This document shows positions 61,538 through 64,000 of a stretch of 64,000 nucleotides of DNA, piece by piece. Position 1 is the first letter of the stretch, and every line of letters begins with the position of its first letter. This stretch comes from Actinomadura citrea (GTDB lineage: Bacteria; Actinomycetota; Actinomycetes; Streptosporangiales; Streptosporangiaceae), in the NCBI RefSeq assembly GCF_013409045.1, contig NZ_JACCBT010000001.1:5270001-5334000 (forward strand). The letters run 5' to 3'. The translations under genes were made by a program, and so were the position numbers. A model generated the notes under the pieces. It ran no database searches. It was not told the origin of the DNA and saw only the letters and a list, made by a program, of their open reading frames with translations.

Positions 61538-62404
61538 CTACCCGATGAGGCCGATCCCCTGGCCGACGGGGCCGGGACGCAGGTCCGCTTCGATCTGTTC
61601 GGCCGCCCGCCGCATGGCGGGCAGGAAGTCGAGCATGGTCTCGGCGGTGCCCCGGCCGGACAGCATCGACACGTTCAGTGCGGCCACGACCTGCCCGGAC
61701 GCGTCGTGGACGGGCACCGCGATGGACCGCGAGCCGTCGTCGATCTCCTGGTCGACGATCGCGTAGCCCTCCCCCGCGACCCGCGCGATGATCTCGCGCA
61801 GCCGGTCCGGGTCGGTGACGGTGCGGTCGGTGAGCGGCTTCAACTCGGCCGAGGCGAGGTACTCCTCGAGCCACTCCGGGCCACGCCCGGCCAGCAGCAC
61901 CCGGCCCATGGACGTCGGGTAGGCCGGGAACCGGCTGCCGACCATGATCGGGATGGCCATCAGCCGCTTGACCGGCACCCGCGCGACGAAGACGACCTCC
62001 TGGCCGTCCAGCACGCCGAGCGAGCTGGTCTCATGGACCTCGGCCACCAGCGGTTCCATATGGGTGAGCGCGACCTCGGGCAGGCTGAGGCTCGACAGGA
62101 AGGCGTAGCCCAGCTCCAGCACGCGCGGGCGCAGCGAGTAGAGCCGTCCGTCGAACGACACGTAGCCGAGGTCGACCAGGGTCAGCAGGAAACGGCGGGC
62201 CGCGGCCCGGTCCAGCCCGGTGATCTTCGCGACCTCGGCCAGGGTCAGCCGCGGCCTGGTGTGGTCGAACGCCCTGATGACGGCGAGCCCGCGCTCCAGG
62301 GACTGGACGAAGTAGGCCGGCCGCTCCCCGCGCCGCGACGTCTCGCGCCGAGCACCCTCTCGGCGAGGGGCCTGCCCTGATTCGTCCACGCCGGTACGTG
62401 CCAC
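61538..62404 (-). CDS. IclR-family regulator of the hydroxyquinol island
   Basis: A protein of about 288 residues. Winged helix at about residues 30-75 (LTLAEVAKITGLDRAAARRF), effector domain with RLMAIPIMVGSRFPAYPTSMGRVLLAG, GYAIVDQEIDDGSRSIAVPV, close to PcaR/PobR-type IclR regulators of aromatic catabolism. GTG 62404 or GTG 62413 could start it; AAGGAG lies 10 nt or 1 nt upstream respectively, which favours 62404. GTGCG-N5-CGCAC palindromes at 60547 and 63408 are its candidate sites. Confidence 0.9.
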   Translation of the reverse strand: MARTGVDESGQAPRREGARRETSRRGERPAYFVQSLERGLAVIRAFDHTRPRLTLAEVAKITGLDRAAARRFLLTLVDLGYVSFDGRLYSLRPRVLELGYAFLSSLSLPEVALTHMEPLVAEVHETSSLGVLDGQEVVFVARVPVKRLMAIPIMVGSRFPAYPTSMGRVLLAGRGPEWLEEYLASAELKPLTDRTVTDPDRLREIIARVAGEGYAIVDQEIDDGSRSIAVPVHDASGQVVAALNVSMLSGRGTAETMLDFLPAMRRAAEQIEADLRPGPVGQGIGLIG

Positions 62405-62520
62405 CGTTGCCACGCTCCTTGTCCGCCGAGTGATGAGCTGATACTGGTCCGTCCGGGGGCGTCCCGCCCGTGACACGGCCCCAACAATACGGTGCCGCGC
62501 TCTCCCGTCCGCCGACCGAT

Positions 62521-63252
62521 TCAGACATCGCGGTCCGTCCGGCGGGCGGCCTCGGCGAGCAGCGCCGCAAGCTCGTGCGGGCGCGACAGCATCGGGGAAT
62601 GGGCGGTGTCGATCTCGGTCCGCCACGTGGCGCGCCGGGCCATGCGCCGCTGCGCCTCAGGCGTCAGGGCCTGGTCGCGGGCGCACACGAGGTAGGTGGA
62701 CGGGATCGTCTGCCAGGCCGCCCGCGCCACCGGGGCGCCGACCGTGTCGACGTGCTCGGGGGTGAGGCGCGCCGCGGCGGCCTTCGCCTCCTCCGCCGGG
62801 CAGTCGCCGAAGAACATGTGGTGGGCCGCCGCCTCCGGAACCCTCAGATAGCCGCCCTCGGCGACCGGCGCGAGCGAGGGGTCGGGCGGGACGGGCGCCG
62901 GCTGGTTGGCGTCCGCGCAGGACTCGCCCACCTCCAGCAGGAACGCACTGAGGTAGATCAGCGTGGTGACCGCGGCGTTCCCGTACGCCGCCTCGGTGGT
63001 CACGGCGCCGCCGTAGGAGTGGGCGCACAGGGCGAGCGGGCCGGGCAGGCCGGCCAGCTCCGCCCGCAGGAACTCCGTGTGGCCGCGCAGGTCGTGGCGG
63101 CCGGGCGCGCGGCCCAGGCCGGGCAGCCGCACCGCGTGGGTCCGCACTCCGGCCGCGTTCAGCGGCGGGACGACCAGGTCCCATGCCCACTCGCCGTGCC
63201 AGGCCCCGTGGACCAGCACCAGGGTGGGCGGCTCGCTGCCGACCATCGGCAT
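62521..63252 (-). CDS. Alpha/beta hydrolase
   Basis: A 243-residue hydrolase with oxyanion motif VLVHGAWHGEWAW, nucleophile Ser in CAHSYGGAVTTEAAY, and His in DTAHSPMLSRPHEL. It resembles small esterases and MenH/salicylate-esterase-like enzymes. I start it at ATG 63252 after GAGCGAGGTG; ATGs further out (to 63321) run toward the divergent promoter. It may open an ester or ring-cleavage product of the island's substrate (inference). Confidence 0.85.
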   Translation of the reverse strand: MPMVGSEPPTLVLVHGAWHGEWAWDLVVPPLNAAGVRTHAVRLPGLGRAPGRHDLRGHTEFLRAELAGLPGPLALCAHSYGGAVTTEAAYGNAAVTTLIYLSAFLLEVGESCADANQPAPVPPDPSLAPVAEGGYLRVPEAAAHHMFFGDCPAEEAKAAAARLTPEHVDTVGAPVARAAWQTIPSTYLVCARDQALTPEAQRRMARRATWRTEIDTAHSPMLSRPHELAALLAEAARRTDRDV

Positions 63253-63367
63253 CACCTCGCTCGTCAAGCGCCATTTCCGCCACATCGGAAGGCTATGAGC
63301 AGCGACGTTACCATGGCGCACGACTGTTCATCATGCGCACAAGCGTGGACCGGTTGCCGTTCGCCTA

Positions 63368-63422
63368 TTGCGCCCCTGGTCAGGCGGTGCGTACTATGCG
63401 CACAGTCGTGCGGATACCGCAC
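63368..63422 (+). promoter_or_regulatory. Promoter and operator of the esterase gene at the right edge
   Basis: TTGCGC (63368-63373), 18 bp, TACTAT (63392-63397) form a plausible promoter. GTGCG-GATAC-CGCAC (63408-63422) lies across the expected start of transcription. A looser GTGCG-N7-CGCAC (63387-63403) overlaps the -10. This fits repression by the island's IclR protein. Confidence 0.6.
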
Positions 63423-63449
63423 ACTTTGATCGCGAGCACAGGAGAACCC

Positions 63450-64000
63450 ATGGACCTGGACCCGGAGATAGCCGAGGCCGTGCGCCGGTTCCCGCCCATC
63501 GATCTCGCCGACCTCGCCGCCGCGCGCACGTCCTTCGCCGCGAGCGGCGGCCCAACGCCCCCACCGGAATGGTCGGACGACGTCACCGTCACCGACAGGA
63601 CGCTGCCGGGGCCGTCATCCGGCACCCGGGTGCCCGTGCGCGTCTACACCCCGCGACGCGACGACGACCCCAAACCGGCCATCGTCCGCTTCCACGGAGG
63701 CTCGTTCGTCATCGGCGACCTCGAGACCGACCATCTCGACTGCGGCTCCTGGGCCCGCGACATCGGCGCGGTCGTGGTCGACGTCGACTACCGGCTGGCG
63801 CCCGAGGCGCCCTTCCCCGCCGGAGTGGAGGACTGCTTCGCCGCCCTGACCTGGGTCGCCGCGCACGCCGCCGAACTCGGCGCCGACCCCGCCCGGATCG
63901 CGGTGGCCGGATCCAGCGCGGGCGGCGGACTGGCCGCCGCCGTCGCCCTGATGGCCCGGGACCGCGGCGGCCCGGCGCTCGCGCTCCAGGTGCTGAACTA
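63450..64000 (+). CDS. HSL-type alpha/beta hydrolase/esterase, N-terminal part (cut by window edge)
   Basis: 183 codons are visible before the sequence ends. The oxyanion motif FHGGSFVIGD, VVVDVDYRLAPEAPFPAG and nucleophile motif VAGSSAGGGLAAAVAL are diagnostic of hormone-sensitive-lipase-type esterases. ATG 63450 follows CAGGAGAACCC. Under control of the GTGCG-type operator it probably belongs to the hydroxyquinol island. Confidence 0.88.
   Translation, partial: MDLDPEIAEAVRRFPPIDLADLAAARTSFAASGGPTPPPEWSDDVTVTDRTLPGPSSGTRVPVRVYTPRRDDDPKPAIVRFHGGSFVIGDLETDHLDCGSWARDIGAVVVDVDYRLAPEAPFPAGVEDCFAALTWVAAHAAELGADPARIAVAGSSAGGGLAAAVALMARDRGGPALALQVLN

Noticed and set aside
1..64000. CRISPR arrays, tRNA/rRNA genes, transposases, attachment sites
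   Set aside because: No regularly spaced repeats, tRNA cloverleaf, rRNA-like stretch, DDE-type transposase or integrase frame was seen on either strand.

Overview
The window is very GC-rich, with strong G/C bias at third codon positions, many GTG starts and long runs of ATGA/GTGA stop-start overlaps. This fits a high-GC actinomycete of the Streptosporangiales/Streptomycetales type. Genus cannot be fixed from the sequence. I see no rRNA, tRNA, CRISPR array, insertion sequence or replication origin. The first gene and the last gene are cut by the window edges.

Layout. 0-1.4 kb: the end of a two-domain 3-dehydroshikimate dehydratase/HPPD-like protein and a TetR regulator. 1.5-17.3 kb: a catabolic island with a Tat-exported PQQ quinoprotein, a secreted ThuA-fold protein, a branched-chain-type ABC importer (including a fused LivM-LivG), a thiamine-diphosphate enzyme, a zinc alcohol dehydrogenase, an aldehyde dehydrogenase, an IclR regulator, a class III CoA-transferase and a citryl-CoA-lyase-like protein. 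Four promoters in this island share the same operator, each time as two copies 21 bp apart. 17.6-26.6 kb: a CPBP protease/two-component operon, an AlkZ-like protein, strong tandem hairpins, an orphan glycosyltransferase-like gene, an isochorismatase-fold hydrolase, a VOC protein and a ROK regulator. 26.7-30 kb: a secreted GH97 glycosidase. 30.2-36.9 kb: a complete Wadjet (JetABCD) anti-plasmid defence operon. 37.2-40.7 kb: a LysR regulator and pcaF-pcaI-pcaJ for 3-oxoadipate breakdown.

41.0-44.6 kb holds the most novel-looking locus: a 55-residue, six-cysteine peptide gene, too short for ordinary ORF calling, followed on the same strand by a decayed MauE-like gene, a membrane thioredoxin-fold protein, an ABC exporter and a compact S26 signal peptidase. 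It looks like a production and export locus for a disulfide-rich secreted peptide. 44.9-53 kb: a membrane protein, a lipoprotein, a ProC-like reductase with a PLP dehydratase and divergent Lrp regulator, a PAS-GAF-PP2C-ATPase phosphatase and a PAS histidine kinase.

53-64 kb: a second catabolic island. An eight-member overlapping operon includes hydroxyquinol 1,2-dioxygenase and maleylacetate reductase, whose product 3-oxoadipate would enter the pcaFIJ route at 38-40 kb. It also carries an amidase, an FAD oxidoreductase, an SDR, a TIM-barrel protein, a SnoaL-like protein, a haloacetate-dehalogenase-like hydrolase, an IclR regulator and two further hydrolases. A second palindrome type (GTGCG-N5-CGCAC) marks the promoters at both ends of this island.
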